DNA from: an uncultured Celeribacter sp. | GTDB taxonomy: Bacteria; Pseudomonadota; Alphaproteobacteria; Rhodobacterales; Rhodobacteraceae | Length of the DNA stretch: 64,000 nt | Reading direction: 5' to 3' | Assembly (NCBI RefSeq): GCF_963675965.1 | Contig: NZ_OY780935.1 | Span: 2,840,501-2,904,500, forward strand | Part shown: in pieces, positions 50,461-59,644 of the stretch | Position numbering within the stretch: the stretch's first letter is position 1 | How the letters are laid out: each line of letters opens with the position of its first letter | Translations under genes and position numbers: made by a program | The notes under the pieces: model-generated | Databases searched by the model: none | The model's input: the letters and a program-made list of their open reading frames with translations, nothing else | Told to the model about the DNA's origin: nothing

Positions 50461-51558
50461 TCACAAGGCGATGCGCTGAAGCGTATCGTCAAGGCACAGA
50501 ACCTCTTGCACGGGTGTCCCCGGTGTCAGTTCGGGCCGGGGTAGCCGCATGGCATCGCGGGGGACAAGTGCGGCCATGGCATAGGCGTCAGACAGGGACA
50601 ACCCGACATGGTGAACGGCATTACGCAGGCAGCTCACAAGGTCGATATGCGCCCCGGCAAGGGCCCCCGCCGCATTGACCAGAGCGCCCTCGCGGACCTC
50701 GATGCGTTCGCCGTAGAGGTCGAAATGATCCGGCCCGCCGATGGTCGCCATGGCATCCGAGACCATGAACATGCGCTGTGCAACCGGGCGCGCGCGACAG
50801 GCCAGCGCGACCATGTCATAGTGCACATGATGTCCGTCGATGATGATCCCGGCGTAGGCCTCTGAGTCGATGGCGGTTCCCAGAATGCCGGGCGCACGCG
50901 ATTCCATGGCGGGCATCGCATTGTACAGATGGGTGAAACAGCGCACCCCGGCCTCAAGTCCGAGGCGGGTTTCATCGGCGTTGGCAGCGCTGTGCCCGGC
51001 GGACACAACGACGCCCATGTCCGACAGCTCGCGGATGATCTGCGCCGGGACGCATTCGGGTGCCAGCGTCAGCATCACCGGGATACGCGCGGCGCGCAGT
51101 CTGCGCATCTGCGCCAGAGTGTTGGTTTCAAAGGGCCGTATAAAGGCGGCGTTATGGGTGCCTTTGCGCGCGATGTTCAGGTGCGGCCCCTCAATGTGTA
51201 GGCCCAGAAATCCCGGCAGCCCCCAGGCCTTAAGCGCGGCATCGACGCATTGCGTGAGCCGTTCGGTCTCGCAGGTGATCAACGTGGGAAGGCACCAGCC
51301 GGTGCCGCGTGTCCTTTGTGTGGCGACGATATGGGCGATGGTGGCGGCGCTGGGGTCTGAATTCAGCATCCGCCCGCCGCTGCCGTTGACCTGCAGGTCG
51401 GTCAGGGCGGGACCGATGAAGGCGATCCTATCGGCGTCCGGCGGGGCTGGTTGCTGAATGTCTACAGCCGTGATCTGTCCCGCTTCGATGCGGATCAGAA
51501 CGTCGCGGTGAAAGGCCCCGGCACTCCAGCCGCTGCGGGCATGCAGGATGCGGGTCAT
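50461..51558 (-). CDS. nagA: N-acetylglucosamine-6-phosphate deacetylase
   Basis: 365 residues, amidohydrolase-fold enzyme removing acetate from GlcNAc-6-P. Visible motifs are DLQVNGSGG, GLHIEGPHLN with the metal Glu and His, SAGHSAANADE and CFTHLYNAM with metal His residues, DGHHVHYDM, and VSDAMATIG with the catalytic Asp. GGGAGG lies six bases before the ATG, trimming ten residues. It is convergent with the amino-sugar kinase (22-bp gap). Confidence 0.93.
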   Translation of the reverse strand: MTRILHARSGWSAGAFHRDVLIRIEAGQITAVDIQQPAPPDADRIAFIGPALTDLQVNGSGGRMLNSDPSAATIAHIVATQRTRGTGWCLPTLITCETERLTQCVDAALKAWGLPGFLGLHIEGPHLNIARKGTHNAAFIRPFETNTLAQMRRLRAARIPVMLTLAPECVPAQIIRELSDMGVVVSAGHSAANADETRLGLEAGVRCFTHLYNAMPAMESRAPGILGTAIDSEAYAGIIIDGHHVHYDMVALACRARPVAQRMFMVSDAMATIGGPDHFDLYGERIEVREGALVNAAGALAGAHIDLVSCLRNAVHHVGLSLSDAYAMAALVPRDAMRLPRPELTPGTPVQEVLCLDDTLQRIAL

Positions 51559-51810
51559 CTCTGGCCTCCCATGGGGCGGCATATCCATTCGGTCTTTGAC
51601 TGGCGTCTGAGGATCATGGGGGTCATCTTATCCCGAAATGCGCGTGGGGTGCCATCGTGCCATCGTCCGTTGCGATCTGTAATGGCTGTCCTGTTTCCTA
51701 TGAGCTCTGCGTGCTGCGCTGGCAAGGGCCGTGCGGAGAATGACCCTTGATCTTATGGGGGATGGCGGGCTAGGTCGCGGGAGTTTTCCGAACCAGACGG
51801 ACAGAGGCAC

Positions 51811-52746
51811 ATGTCGATCACTCATCTTGTCACCCATTCCGGCGGCTTTCATGCCGATGAACTTTTGTCCTCGGTCATTCTGACGCGGTTGTTCCCCGAA
51901 GCGCAGCTGGTGCGCAGCCGCGATGCCGACTGGATCACGCCTGCGGCAGGCAAGATCATCTATGATGTCGGGCGGGCCTATGATCCGCAGGCGCGAATTT
52001 TCGATCACCATCAGCGCCCCAATCCGCTGCGCGAAGACGGTCAGCCCTACAGTTCTTTCGGGCTGATCTGGCATCATTTCGGGATGGACTATCTGGCGTC
52101 CATGGTGGTGCCTGAAGCGGATCGCGCCGATATTCACCGCAGTTTCGATCAAGGCGTGGTGCTGCCCATCGACCTGATGGACAACGGGGCGCTGGAGCCG
52201 TCGGTGGCGGGACCGCTTGCGGGGCTGACGCTGCCCGCGTTTCTGGAAAGTCTCAAACCGGTTTTCGATGAGCGCAGTGACGGGGCCGAAGACGCGGCCT
52301 TTGGCAATGCGTTACAGGTCGCGCGCGCCTATGTCGAGGCCGCGATCCGGGGCCGGGCGGCCAAGCGCCGGGCGGAAACCATGGTGCGTGCTGCGATTGA
52401 GGCCGCAGCGGAGAGCGCGGTTCTGGAGCTGCCGATGGGCATGCCGTTTCGCGCGGCCATCGAAAAGGCCGGGGCCGATCATCTGTTGTTTGTCGTGCAT
52501 CCGCGTGGCGAAGACTGGGCGCTGACCACCATTCGCAAGAGTGGCGACACTTTCGAGGCCCGCGCCGATCTGCCCGAAGCCTGGGCCGGGCTGACCGATA
52601 CGGCACTTGAGGCGGCCTCCAGCGTGACCGGGGCCAAATTCTGTCACAACGCGCGGTTCATCGCGGTGGCCGACAGCCGCGACGCGATTTTGCAGATGGC
52701 CAAGCTGGCCGTGACAGAGGCACAGGCGACGGCGGCGGCAGGCTGA
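51811..52746 (+). CDS. MYG1-family protein
   Basis: 311 residues of the MYG1 (UPF0160) family, whose eukaryotic members are mitochondrial/nucleolar exonucleases with a DHH-like fold. THSGGFHADELLSSVIL, ARIFDHHQRP with the double His, and IDLMDNG are the metal-site motifs. In bacteria its role is not established. It stands alone between nagA and the peptide importer. Confidence 0.88.
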   Translation: MSITHLVTHSGGFHADELLSSVILTRLFPEAQLVRSRDADWITPAAGKIIYDVGRAYDPQARIFDHHQRPNPLREDGQPYSSFGLIWHHFGMDYLASMVVPEADRADIHRSFDQGVVLPIDLMDNGALEPSVAGPLAGLTLPAFLESLKPVFDERSDGAEDAAFGNALQVARAYVEAAIRGRAAKRRAETMVRAAIEAAAESAVLELPMGMPFRAAIEKAGADHLLFVVHPRGEDWALTTIRKSGDTFEARADLPEAWAGLTDTALEAASSVTGAKFCHNARFIAVADSRDAILQMAKLAVTEAQATAAAG

Positions 52747-52767
52747 ACGCCCGCCGCGCATCCGCTT

Positions 52768-53721
52768 TTAGTTTTCGGGGAACCAGCAGGCCGTTTGATG
52801 CGGCGGGGCGCTCAGTTCCGGGCGCTCGGCGCGGCATTTGTCTTCGGCCTTCCAGCAGCGCGGGGCGAAGGGGCATCCCTCCGGGATCGCCAGCGGGGAG
52901 GGCAGTTCGCCTTCCAGTTTGATCCTTGTGCGGTCGGGATGCGGTTCGGTCGATGGTGTCGCCGACAAGAGCGCCTTGGTGTAGGGGTGGCGCGGAGCGG
53001 CAAACACCGCCTCTTTGGAGCCAAATTCCACCGGGCGGCCCAGATACATCACCATCACATCATCGGCGACATGGCGCACCACGGACAGGTCATGGGAGAT
53101 GAAGAGATAGGCCAGATCGAGCCGTTCCTGCAGGTCCAAAAGCAGGTTCAGAACCTGGCTCTGAATCGACAGGTCAAGGGCCGAGACGGGTTCGTCGAGC
53201 ACCAGCAGCTTGGGTTCCAGCATCAGCGCGCGCGCGACCGCGATCCTTTGGCGTTGCCCGCCAGAGAACATATGCGGAAAGCGGTCGTAATGCTCGGGGC
53301 GCAGGCCCACGAGTTCGAGCATCTCGCGGGCTTTCGCCTCGCGCTCTGACGCGGACATCTCGGGGCGGTTGATTTTGAGCGGTTCCTCAAGAATGGTGCC
53401 GATCCGATGGCGCAGGTTGAGCGAGCCATAGGGATCCTGAAAGACGATCTGCACATGAGAACGCAGCCGCTCCCAGTTGTCGCGCGTGGCTTCGACACCG
53501 TTGATGGTCAGCCGGCCCGCGGTGGGATCTTCGATCAGGGTGACAAGCCGGGCCAGCGTGGATTTTCCACAGCCGGATTCGCCGACGACAGCCAGAGTTT
53601 TTCCGGCTTCGATGGTGAAGCTGGCTTCCGACAGCGCCTTGACGGTGCCGGGTTTTGAAAACAGCCCCCCGCCCACGGCGTAGTGGCGGGCAAGCCCTTC
53701 GGCGGTGGCGACAACATTCAT
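52768..53721 (-). CDS. dppF: Peptide ABC transporter ATPase (DppF type)
   Basis: 317 residues: Walker A GESGCGKST, signature FSGGQRQRI, Walker B LLVLDEPVSALD, and the C-terminal oligopeptide/dipeptide zone ending GCPFAPRCWKAEDKCR, whose cysteines are typical of DppD/DppF iron-sulphur or zinc binding. The start overlaps dppD's stop (ATGA). Last gene of the leftward dppABCDF operon. Confidence 0.93.
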   Translation of the reverse strand: MNVVATAEGLARHYAVGGGLFSKPGTVKALSEASFTIEAGKTLAVVGESGCGKSTLARLVTLIEDPTAGRLTINGVEATRDNWERLRSHVQIVFQDPYGSLNLRHRIGTILEEPLKINRPEMSASEREAKAREMLELVGLRPEHYDRFPHMFSGGQRQRIAVARALMLEPKLLVLDEPVSALDLSIQSQVLNLLLDLQERLDLAYLFISHDLSVVRHVADDVMVMYLGRPVEFGSKEAVFAAPRHPYTKALLSATPSTEPHPDRTRIKLEGELPSPLAIPEGCPFAPRCWKAEDKCRAERPELSAPPHQTACWFPEN

Positions 53722-54692
53722 GCCACGTCCTCCGTGTGAATGATCGGATGATAACAACGGGCGAGCCCCAGATCTGCGGATTGCACCGGGGCTGGCGTGG
53801 TCCGGCAGGTGTCATCGGCGAATTTGCAGCGCGGGGAGAACAGACAGCCCTGCGGGCGGTCGTACTGCCCGGGGACCACGCCGGGGATGGTCGGCAGACG
53901 CCGTTCGGTGGCGCGTTCGGGCAGAGCGGCCAGAAGCGCGTCGGTGTAGGGGTGGTGCGGGGTGGTAAACAGGTGGCGGACCTCTTGCTCTTCAACCTTT
54001 TGACCTGCGTATTGCACCTGAACCCGTTGCGCGGTTTCGGCGACGACGCCCATGTCATGGGTGATCAGGATCAGGGCCATGCCGGTGTCTCGTTGCAGCG
54101 ACAGGAGCAGATCGAGGATCTGCGCCTGAATGGTGACATCCAGCGCGGTGGTTGGTTCGTCAGCGATCAGCAGGCGCGGCTTGCAGGCCAGCGCCATGGC
54201 GATCATCACCCGTTGGCTCATGCCGCCCGAAAGCTGGTGCGGGAAGGCCTTGAGCCGACGCTCGGGGTCGGGAATGCCGACCAGATCGAGCAATTCGATG
54301 GCGCGTGCCTTGCGTCCGGCGCGGTCAAGATCAAGGTGCAGTTTCAGCGCCTCCCGGATCTGAAAGCCGACGGTGAAGCTCGGGTTGAGCGAAGACATCG
54401 GCTCCTGAAAGATCATCGACATATCGCGTCCGATCACGCGGCGACGTGCACGGGCGCTGATCTGCCGCAGGTCGATGCCGTCAAAGCTCATTTCGTCGGC
54501 GGTGATCGTCGCGGTCCAGGGCAAAAGCCCCATGGCGGCCAGCATAGACACCGATTTTCCGGAGCCGGATTCGCCGACGATGGCCAGAACATCGCCCTGA
54601 TCGACGGTGATGTCGACGCCGTCGACCGCGCGAAAGGCCCCGCCAGCGGTGTCGAATTCGACAGAGAGGTTGCGGATTTTGAGAAGGGCCAT
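53718..54692 (-). CDS. dppD: Peptide ABC transporter ATPase (DppD type)
   Basis: 324 residues: Walker A GESGSGKS, signature LSGGMSQRV, Walker B LLIADEPTTALD, and the C-terminal cysteine zone GCLFSPRCKFADDTC. It pairs with DppF as the motor of the importer. Three bases separate it from dppC. Confidence 0.94.
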   Translation of the reverse strand: MALLKIRNLSVEFDTAGGAFRAVDGVDITVDQGDVLAIVGESGSGKSVSMLAAMGLLPWTATITADEMSFDGIDLRQISARARRRVIGRDMSMIFQEPMSSLNPSFTVGFQIREALKLHLDLDRAGRKARAIELLDLVGIPDPERRLKAFPHQLSGGMSQRVMIAMALACKPRLLIADEPTTALDVTIQAQILDLLLSLQRDTGMALILITHDMGVVAETAQRVQVQYAGQKVEEQEVRHLFTTPHHPYTDALLAALPERATERRLPTIPGVVPGQYDRPQGCLFSPRCKFADDTCRTTPAPVQSADLGLARCYHPIIHTEDVA

Positions 54693-54695
54693 GGG

Positions 54696-55607
54696 TCAGC
54701 TCCTTTTCAGTTTGGGGTCAAGTGCGTCGCGCAGGCCGTCGCCCATCAGGTTGATCGCCAGCACGGTGAGCAGGATGGCAAGGCCCGGGAAGGTCACGAC
54801 CCACCAGGCGCGTAGGATGAATTCGCGTGATTCGGCCAGCATGGTGCCCCATTCCGGCGTCGGCGGCTGTGCCCCCATGCCGAGAAAGCCAAGAGCCGCC
54901 ACATCGAGGATGGCGTTGGAAAACGACAGGGCGGCCTGCACGATGATTGGCGCCAGACAGTTGGGCAGCACGGTGATGAACATCAGCCGGGGCAGCTTCG
55001 CGCCAGCCACGCGGGCAGAGACCACGTAGTCCTTGGACAGTTCGCTCATCACTGCGGCGCGGGTCAGCCGGACATAGTGCGGCTGCAGCACGATGGCGAT
55101 GGCGATCATAGCGTTGATTAGCGATGGCCCGAGAATGGCCACCAAAACCAGCGCCAGAAGCAGCGAGGGAACCGACAGGATGATGTCCATGATCCGCATG
55201 ATGATCGTGTCCAGCCAGCGCGGTGCGAAGCCCGCGATCAGCCCGGTCAGAATGCCGCCAGAGGCGGCGATCAGCACCACGACGGACCCCACAAGGAAGG
55301 AAAACCTTGCGCCGTGGATCAGGCGGGACAGGATGTCCCGGCCCAGCGGATCGGTGCCCAGCAGGTAGTCGAGCGAGCCGCCTTCCTGCCAGAACGGCGG
55401 CAGCAGCGTGGCCGTCCGGTTCTGGGCGGTGGGATCGAAGGGGGCGATCAGCGGTGCGAAAATGGCAATCAGCAGGAAAAGGATAAAGACATAGAACCCG
55501 ATCACTGCACCGCGGTTTTCTTTGAAATAGCGCCAGAATTCCTGAAACCGGCCTGGGCGGGCGGCGGCGGAGGGCACAGTCGTGTCAGAGGAGCTTGTGT
55601 CGGACAT
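54696..55607 (-). CDS. dppC: Peptide ABC transporter permease (DppC type)
   Basis: 303 residues: a cytoplasmic Ser/Thr/Pro-rich N-terminus, then six membrane segments of the BPD_transp_1 type with an OppC N-terminal element and the GLGMGAQPPTPEWG motif region. The ATG with AGGAA upstream is one base from the dppB stop. Confidence 0.93.
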   Translation of the reverse strand: MSDTSSSDTTVPSAAARPGRFQEFWRYFKENRGAVIGFYVFILFLLIAIFAPLIAPFDPTAQNRTATLLPPFWQEGGSLDYLLGTDPLGRDILSRLIHGARFSFLVGSVVVLIAASGGILTGLIAGFAPRWLDTIIMRIMDIILSVPSLLLALVLVAILGPSLINAMIAIAIVLQPHYVRLTRAAVMSELSKDYVVSARVAGAKLPRLMFITVLPNCLAPIIVQAALSFSNAILDVAALGFLGMGAQPPTPEWGTMLAESREFILRAWWVVTFPGLAILLTVLAINLMGDGLRDALDPKLKRS

Positions 55608-55608
55608 G

Positions 55609-56616
55609 TCAGCGCTTCCTGATTTTCGGGTTGATGAGGCCATAGAGCAGATCGACGATCAGGTTGACGATCATCACCATGACGGCGACGAGCAACAGCC
55701 CGCCCTGCACGACCGGGTAGTCGCGGCGGAAAATGCTGTCGATCATCCATTTTCCGATGCCGGGCCAGGAAAAGATGGTTTCGGTCAGGATCGCCCCGGC
55801 CAGCAGCGTACCGACCGACAGGCCGATTACGGTGACCACGGGGATCATCGCATTGCGCAGCGCGTGGATGCCGTTGACGCGTCCCGGCCCCATGCCCTTG
55901 GCTCGGGCGGTGCGGATATAGTCTTCGCCCAGCACTTCAAGCATGGCAGAACGAGTTTGACGCGCGATCACCGCCAGCGGGATCGTGGCTAGCACGACGG
56001 TGGGCAGGATCAGGTGGCGCACCGCCGACAGGAAGGCTCCGCTCTGGCCTGACAGCAGGCTGTCGATCAGCATGAACCCGGTGACAGAGGGGAAAAAATA
56101 GAGCAAGTCGATGCGGCCAGAGACCGGGGTCCAGCCAAGATTACCGGAAAACAGGATGATCAATAGTAGCGCCCACCAGAAAATCGGCATGGAATAGCCC
56201 AGAAGCGCGGTCGACATCAGCGCCCGGTCAAAGAACTTGCCACGGTTGACCGCTGCGATCACCCCTGCCGGGATGCCGAGACAGATGGCCAGAATGATGG
56301 CGCAAAGCGACAGTTCCAGCGTGGCTGGAAAAAGGGCAAAAAATTCGTCCCAGACGGGTTTCTTGGTGACATAGCTGATACCAAGGTCACCCTGCAGCAC
56401 GCCGGTGAAAAAATCCCAGTATTGGACCGCCAGCGGGCGGTCGAAGCCGAGTTGTTCCACCAGTTGATCGTAGCGTTCTTCGCTGAGACCGCGTTCACCG
56501 GCCATGACGATGATCGGGTCACCGGGTAGGACACGGATAAAGGCGAAGGCGATCAGCGTGACACCGATAAACGTGGGAACAAAGGTCAGGAGACGGGACA
56601 GGACGAAACGTAGCAT
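55609..56616 (-). CDS. dppB: Peptide ABC transporter permease (DppB type)
   Basis: 335 residues with six membrane segments; VLSRLLTFVPTFIGVTLIAF opens the protein as in DppB/OppB, and RTARAKGMGPGRVNGIHALRNAM is the cytoplasmic EAA-like loop. It forms the channel with DppC. Confidence 0.94.
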   Translation of the reverse strand: MLRFVLSRLLTFVPTFIGVTLIAFAFIRVLPGDPIIVMAGERGLSEERYDQLVEQLGFDRPLAVQYWDFFTGVLQGDLGISYVTKKPVWDEFFALFPATLELSLCAIILAICLGIPAGVIAAVNRGKFFDRALMSTALLGYSMPIFWWALLLIILFSGNLGWTPVSGRIDLLYFFPSVTGFMLIDSLLSGQSGAFLSAVRHLILPTVVLATIPLAVIARQTRSAMLEVLGEDYIRTARAKGMGPGRVNGIHALRNAMIPVVTVIGLSVGTLLAGAILTETIFSWPGIGKWMIDSIFRRDYPVVQGGLLLVAVMVMIVNLIVDLLYGLINPKIRKR

Positions 56617-56742
56617 CAGCGGGCCTCCGGTCGTCGGGGTGCCGAAACGGCATGGTGGTGCGGTCGGCTATACTGCGTTTGGCCGTCGGCCCCTTGCGGG
56701 CGCGGCGTCAGGTGGCGATGTAACATGTCGGCTTCCTTCAGG

Positions 56743-56776
56743 CTGTGGGGCGTCTCTGGATCGACACGCCCCACAG
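56743..56776 (-). promoter_or_regulatory. Hairpin between dppA and dppB
   Basis: An 11-bp perfect stem CTGTGGGGCGT/ACGCCCCACAG with a 12-base loop in the 190-bp dppA-dppB gap. It has no T-run. It probably protects dppA mRNA or causes partial termination, as in many binding-protein-dependent operons. Confidence 0.7.
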
Positions 56777-56806
56777 GGGGTTACATGGGTTGCTTAACGG
56801 TGCGGA

Positions 56807-58381
56807 TCACTCCGCCAGACCCACTTCGTTGAAGTAGTGACCGCCCAGCGGGTCCATCACATAGCCTTCGACTTCGGGGCGCATCGGCATGAAGACAACC
56901 GAATGTGCGATCGTGGCCCAGGGTGCTTGCTCTTTGAAGATGACCTGAGCCTCTTCATAAAGCGCGGCGCGTTCTGCCTGCGTCGGCAGGGTTTTCGCTT
57001 TCTGGATCAGCGTGTCGAAAGGTTCGTAGCACCATTGCGACCGGTTCGCACCGCCAACACCGTCACAGCCGAGCAGCACGGCCAGGAAGTTGTCCGGATC
57101 GCCGTTGTCGCCGGTCCAGCCAAGCAGAACGGCACCGTCGCGGTCCACGTTTTTCGAACGGTCGAGGTATTCGCCCCATTCGTAGGAGACGATTTCGACG
57201 TCGACGCCCACTTTGGCGAAGTCTTCCTGCATCAGCTCCGCCATGCGGCGGGCATTCGGGTTGTAGGGACGCTGCACCGGCATGGCCCAGATTTTCATCG
57301 ACAGATCGGTGACGCCTTCTTCCTCAAGCATCGCTTTCGCGGCTTCCGGATCATAGGCGTCGTCTTCGACGGCATCGTTATAGGACCACATAGTCGGCGG
57401 GATTGGGTTCTTGGCGATTTGTCCGGCGCCCTGGAACACCACGTCGATGATGGCCTGTTTGTCGATGGCCATGTTCAGCGCTTTACGCACCTTCGGATTG
57501 TCGAAAGGCGCCATCTGGGTGTTGTAGGCCATATAGCCGACATTAAGGCCTTCTTGTTGCATCACGTTGATGCTGTCGTCGGACATCATGCCTTCGACAT
57601 CGGCGGGGTTCGGATAGGGCATGACATGGCATTCACCCGCCTGCATCTTCTGATAGCGCACGCTGGCATCCGGGGTGATCGCAAAGACGAGGTTGTCGAC
57701 TTTCGGCACACCGTCTTTCCAGTAGTCTTCGTTCTTCATGTACCGGATGACGGCGTCTTTCTGGTAGGCCACGAATTCGAAGGGACCGGTGCCGATCGGT
57801 TGCTGGTTGAGCATCTCCGGGGTGCCGGCCTCATCAAGCTGGGCGGCATATTCCGCGGATTGCACAGAGGCAAAATCCATGGCGAGGTTGGCCAGGAAGG
57901 GGGCCTCGGGACGGGTCAGGACAAATTTCACGGTCATGTCGTCGACTTTGACGATCTCGGAAATCAGATCCGGCATGGACATGGCGTTGAAATATTCCCA
58001 GTTGCCCGCTTCCGCGTCCATCTGGCGTTCAAATGTGTAGATCACGTCATCCGCGTTAAAGTCGCGGCTCGGGGTGAAATAGTCTGTGGTGTGGAATTTG
58101 ACGCCCGGACGCAGGTGGAAGGTGATTTCCAGACCGTCCTCGGAGGTTTCCCAGCTTTCAGCCAGGCCAGGAATGACGTTGGTGGTGCCAAGTTCGAATT
58201 CAACCAGACGGTTGAAGATCGATTTGGAAGAGGCATCAAAGGTGGTCCCGGCGGTGTAGAGCGCCGCATCGAAGCCTTCCGGCGAGCCTTCGGAGCAATA
58301 GACCAGAGTGGACTGGGCGTGGGCCGCGCCCGCCAGCGCAATGGCTAGGCCGGTGGTCGCCATAAGTTTCTTGAAAGACAT
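56807..58381 (-). CDS. dppA: Peptide-binding periplasmic protein (DppA type)
   Basis: 524 residues with a signal peptide (MSFKKLMATTGLAIALAGAAHA). The mature part is an SBP_bac_5 domain: LVYCSEGSPEGFDAALYTAG, FHLRPGVKFH, and the SIFNRLVEFELGTT segment match DppA rather than OppA. GGGAGAACATT precedes the ATG. First gene of the operon. With the amino-sugar kinase and nagA close by, muropeptides or chitin-type sugars are also possible substrates. Confidence 0.93.
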   Translation of the reverse strand: MSFKKLMATTGLAIALAGAAHAQSTLVYCSEGSPEGFDAALYTAGTTFDASSKSIFNRLVEFELGTTNVIPGLAESWETSEDGLEITFHLRPGVKFHTTDYFTPSRDFNADDVIYTFERQMDAEAGNWEYFNAMSMPDLISEIVKVDDMTVKFVLTRPEAPFLANLAMDFASVQSAEYAAQLDEAGTPEMLNQQPIGTGPFEFVAYQKDAVIRYMKNEDYWKDGVPKVDNLVFAITPDASVRYQKMQAGECHVMPYPNPADVEGMMSDDSINVMQQEGLNVGYMAYNTQMAPFDNPKVRKALNMAIDKQAIIDVVFQGAGQIAKNPIPPTMWSYNDAVEDDAYDPEAAKAMLEEEGVTDLSMKIWAMPVQRPYNPNARRMAELMQEDFAKVGVDVEIVSYEWGEYLDRSKNVDRDGAVLLGWTGDNGDPDNFLAVLLGCDGVGGANRSQWCYEPFDTLIQKAKTLPTQAERAALYEEAQVIFKEQAPWATIAHSVVFMPMRPEVEGYVMDPLGGHYFNEVGLAE

Positions 58382-58710
58382 AATGTTCTCCCTGTTTGGG
58401 TCTCGCGCCAATGGGCGCAGTGACGTCAGTGCGGGGGAGTATGTGACAAAACCCGCGCAGGCCAGAATGAACCTTGCGTCAAAGCCGCGTCAAAATGTTC
58501 CCCCTGTTTGCGGAGCTCTGTGGCCCCTCAATGTAACTGCACCCGTTTCCCGCTGGATCGGGGTGCGGTCATGGGGCCAGTTTTACTTGTCGGTCAAAAA
58601 ACTCAAGCGGATTCGGACAGAAAGGAAACAAGTTTTTCGCATTTCTTCCGGCTGACCTTATTTTCGGCATGGGGTCCGGGGGCTGTGCTTAGCTCTGCGA
58701 ATACGCACAG
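58382..58710. other. dpp promoter region and end of EamA gene
   Basis: About 330 bases holding the leftward dpp promoter and no gene. An imperfect 12-bp hairpin (58687-58716) covers the stop codon of the EamA gene. Nothing else recognised. Confidence 0.5.
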
Positions 58711-58716
58711 CTAAGC
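58687..58716 (-). terminator. Terminator-like hairpin at EamA gene end
   Basis: GCTTAGCT...GCG pairs with CGC...AGCTAAGC with one mismatch; no clear T-run, so a weak terminator at best. Confidence 0.35.
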
Positions 58717-59592
58717 TGCTGCCTTTGGCGGGAAAAACGTCACCAGAAGTGCCGCCAGAGTGATCGCAGCCACGCCGGTCAGGCCAAGCGGCCCCGGCAG
58801 TATGGAAAACAATACCAGGTCGAAGCCAAAGGCCCAGATCAGGCCAGTGAACTCGAAAGGCGCCAGCGTGCTGACCGGCGCGCGGGCGGTGGCTTCGTTC
58901 GAAACAATGTGGCCGACACCGCCCATCAACCCGGCCAGAACCAGCCAGAACAGTTGAGAAGCGTTCAGTGCGACCCAGGCAAAGGGCAAGCTGACCAGGC
59001 CAATCAGGGCGGAGACGATTGCAAAGTAGAATGCGATCGCAGAGGAGGTCTCCGTGCGGGTCATGGTTTTGGTGTGCACGCGCACAAAGGCCATGGTGCC
59101 CGCATAGGCCAGCCCGGCAAGTACCCCGATGAATGCGCGGTCGCCGGGCAGGGCGAAGGCGTCCCAGAGCATCAGGACCGCCCCGGCAAACCCGAGGCCG
59201 ATGGCTGCGAATACCACGGGAGACAGCGCTTCTTTCAGCAATCGTGCGGCGAGCGGCAGAACCATGACCGGGGCGAGAAACCCCAGCGCTTTGGCATTGG
59301 CGACGGGCAGATAGGCCAGAGAAAGAAAGGACATGGCCATGGAAAAAGCGCCGAACAGCGCGCGGGTCACATGTAGCCCCGGTCGCTTGGTGCGCAGAGC
59401 ACGGGGAAATTCGCCCCGCAGCGCCATGTAAAGACAGATCGGTATCAGCGCGATGGCGGAGCGCCAAAACATGATCTGGCCAATGGGCACAGATTGTGCC
59501 GCGCCATGGATGGCGGCGGACATGGCAGTCATCAAAAAGACCGCGAACAGCCGCAAAGCGATGCCGTCCAGAAATTTTGTTTGCGCTAACAT
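58711..59592 (-). CDS. EamA/DMT-family transporter
   Basis: 293 residues with about ten membrane segments in two EamA repeats (roughly 10-140 and 150-285). Readable parts are GQIMFWRSAIALIPICLYMAL and SVSTLAPFEFTGLIWAFGF-like APVSTLAPFEFTGLIW. It is a drug/metabolite exporter or small-molecule permease of unknown substrate. The ATG has no strong upstream signal. It reads leftward ahead of the dpp operon but is probably separate. Confidence 0.88.
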   Translation of the reverse strand: MLAQTKFLDGIALRLFAVFLMTAMSAAIHGAAQSVPIGQIMFWRSAIALIPICLYMALRGEFPRALRTKRPGLHVTRALFGAFSMAMSFLSLAYLPVANAKALGFLAPVMVLPLAARLLKEALSPVVFAAIGLGFAGAVLMLWDAFALPGDRAFIGVLAGLAYAGTMAFVRVHTKTMTRTETSSAIAFYFAIVSALIGLVSLPFAWVALNASQLFWLVLAGLMGGVGHIVSNEATARAPVSTLAPFEFTGLIWAFGFDLVLFSILPGPLGLTGVAAITLAALLVTFFPPKAAA

Positions 59593-59644
59593 TGGCGGTT
59601 ATATCGCAGGTTTGTCCGCTTTGGGCAAGCGGCTCGGTGTGGGG

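Noticed and set aside
53655..54815. 386-codon plus-strand frame opposite dppD
   Set aside because: Shadow of dppD with no recognisable motifs.
56837..58348. 503-codon plus-strand frame opposite dppA
   Set aside because: dppA on the other strand is a clear full-length family member with signal peptide and ribosome-binding site; the plus frame is a shadow rich in Val, Phe and His.
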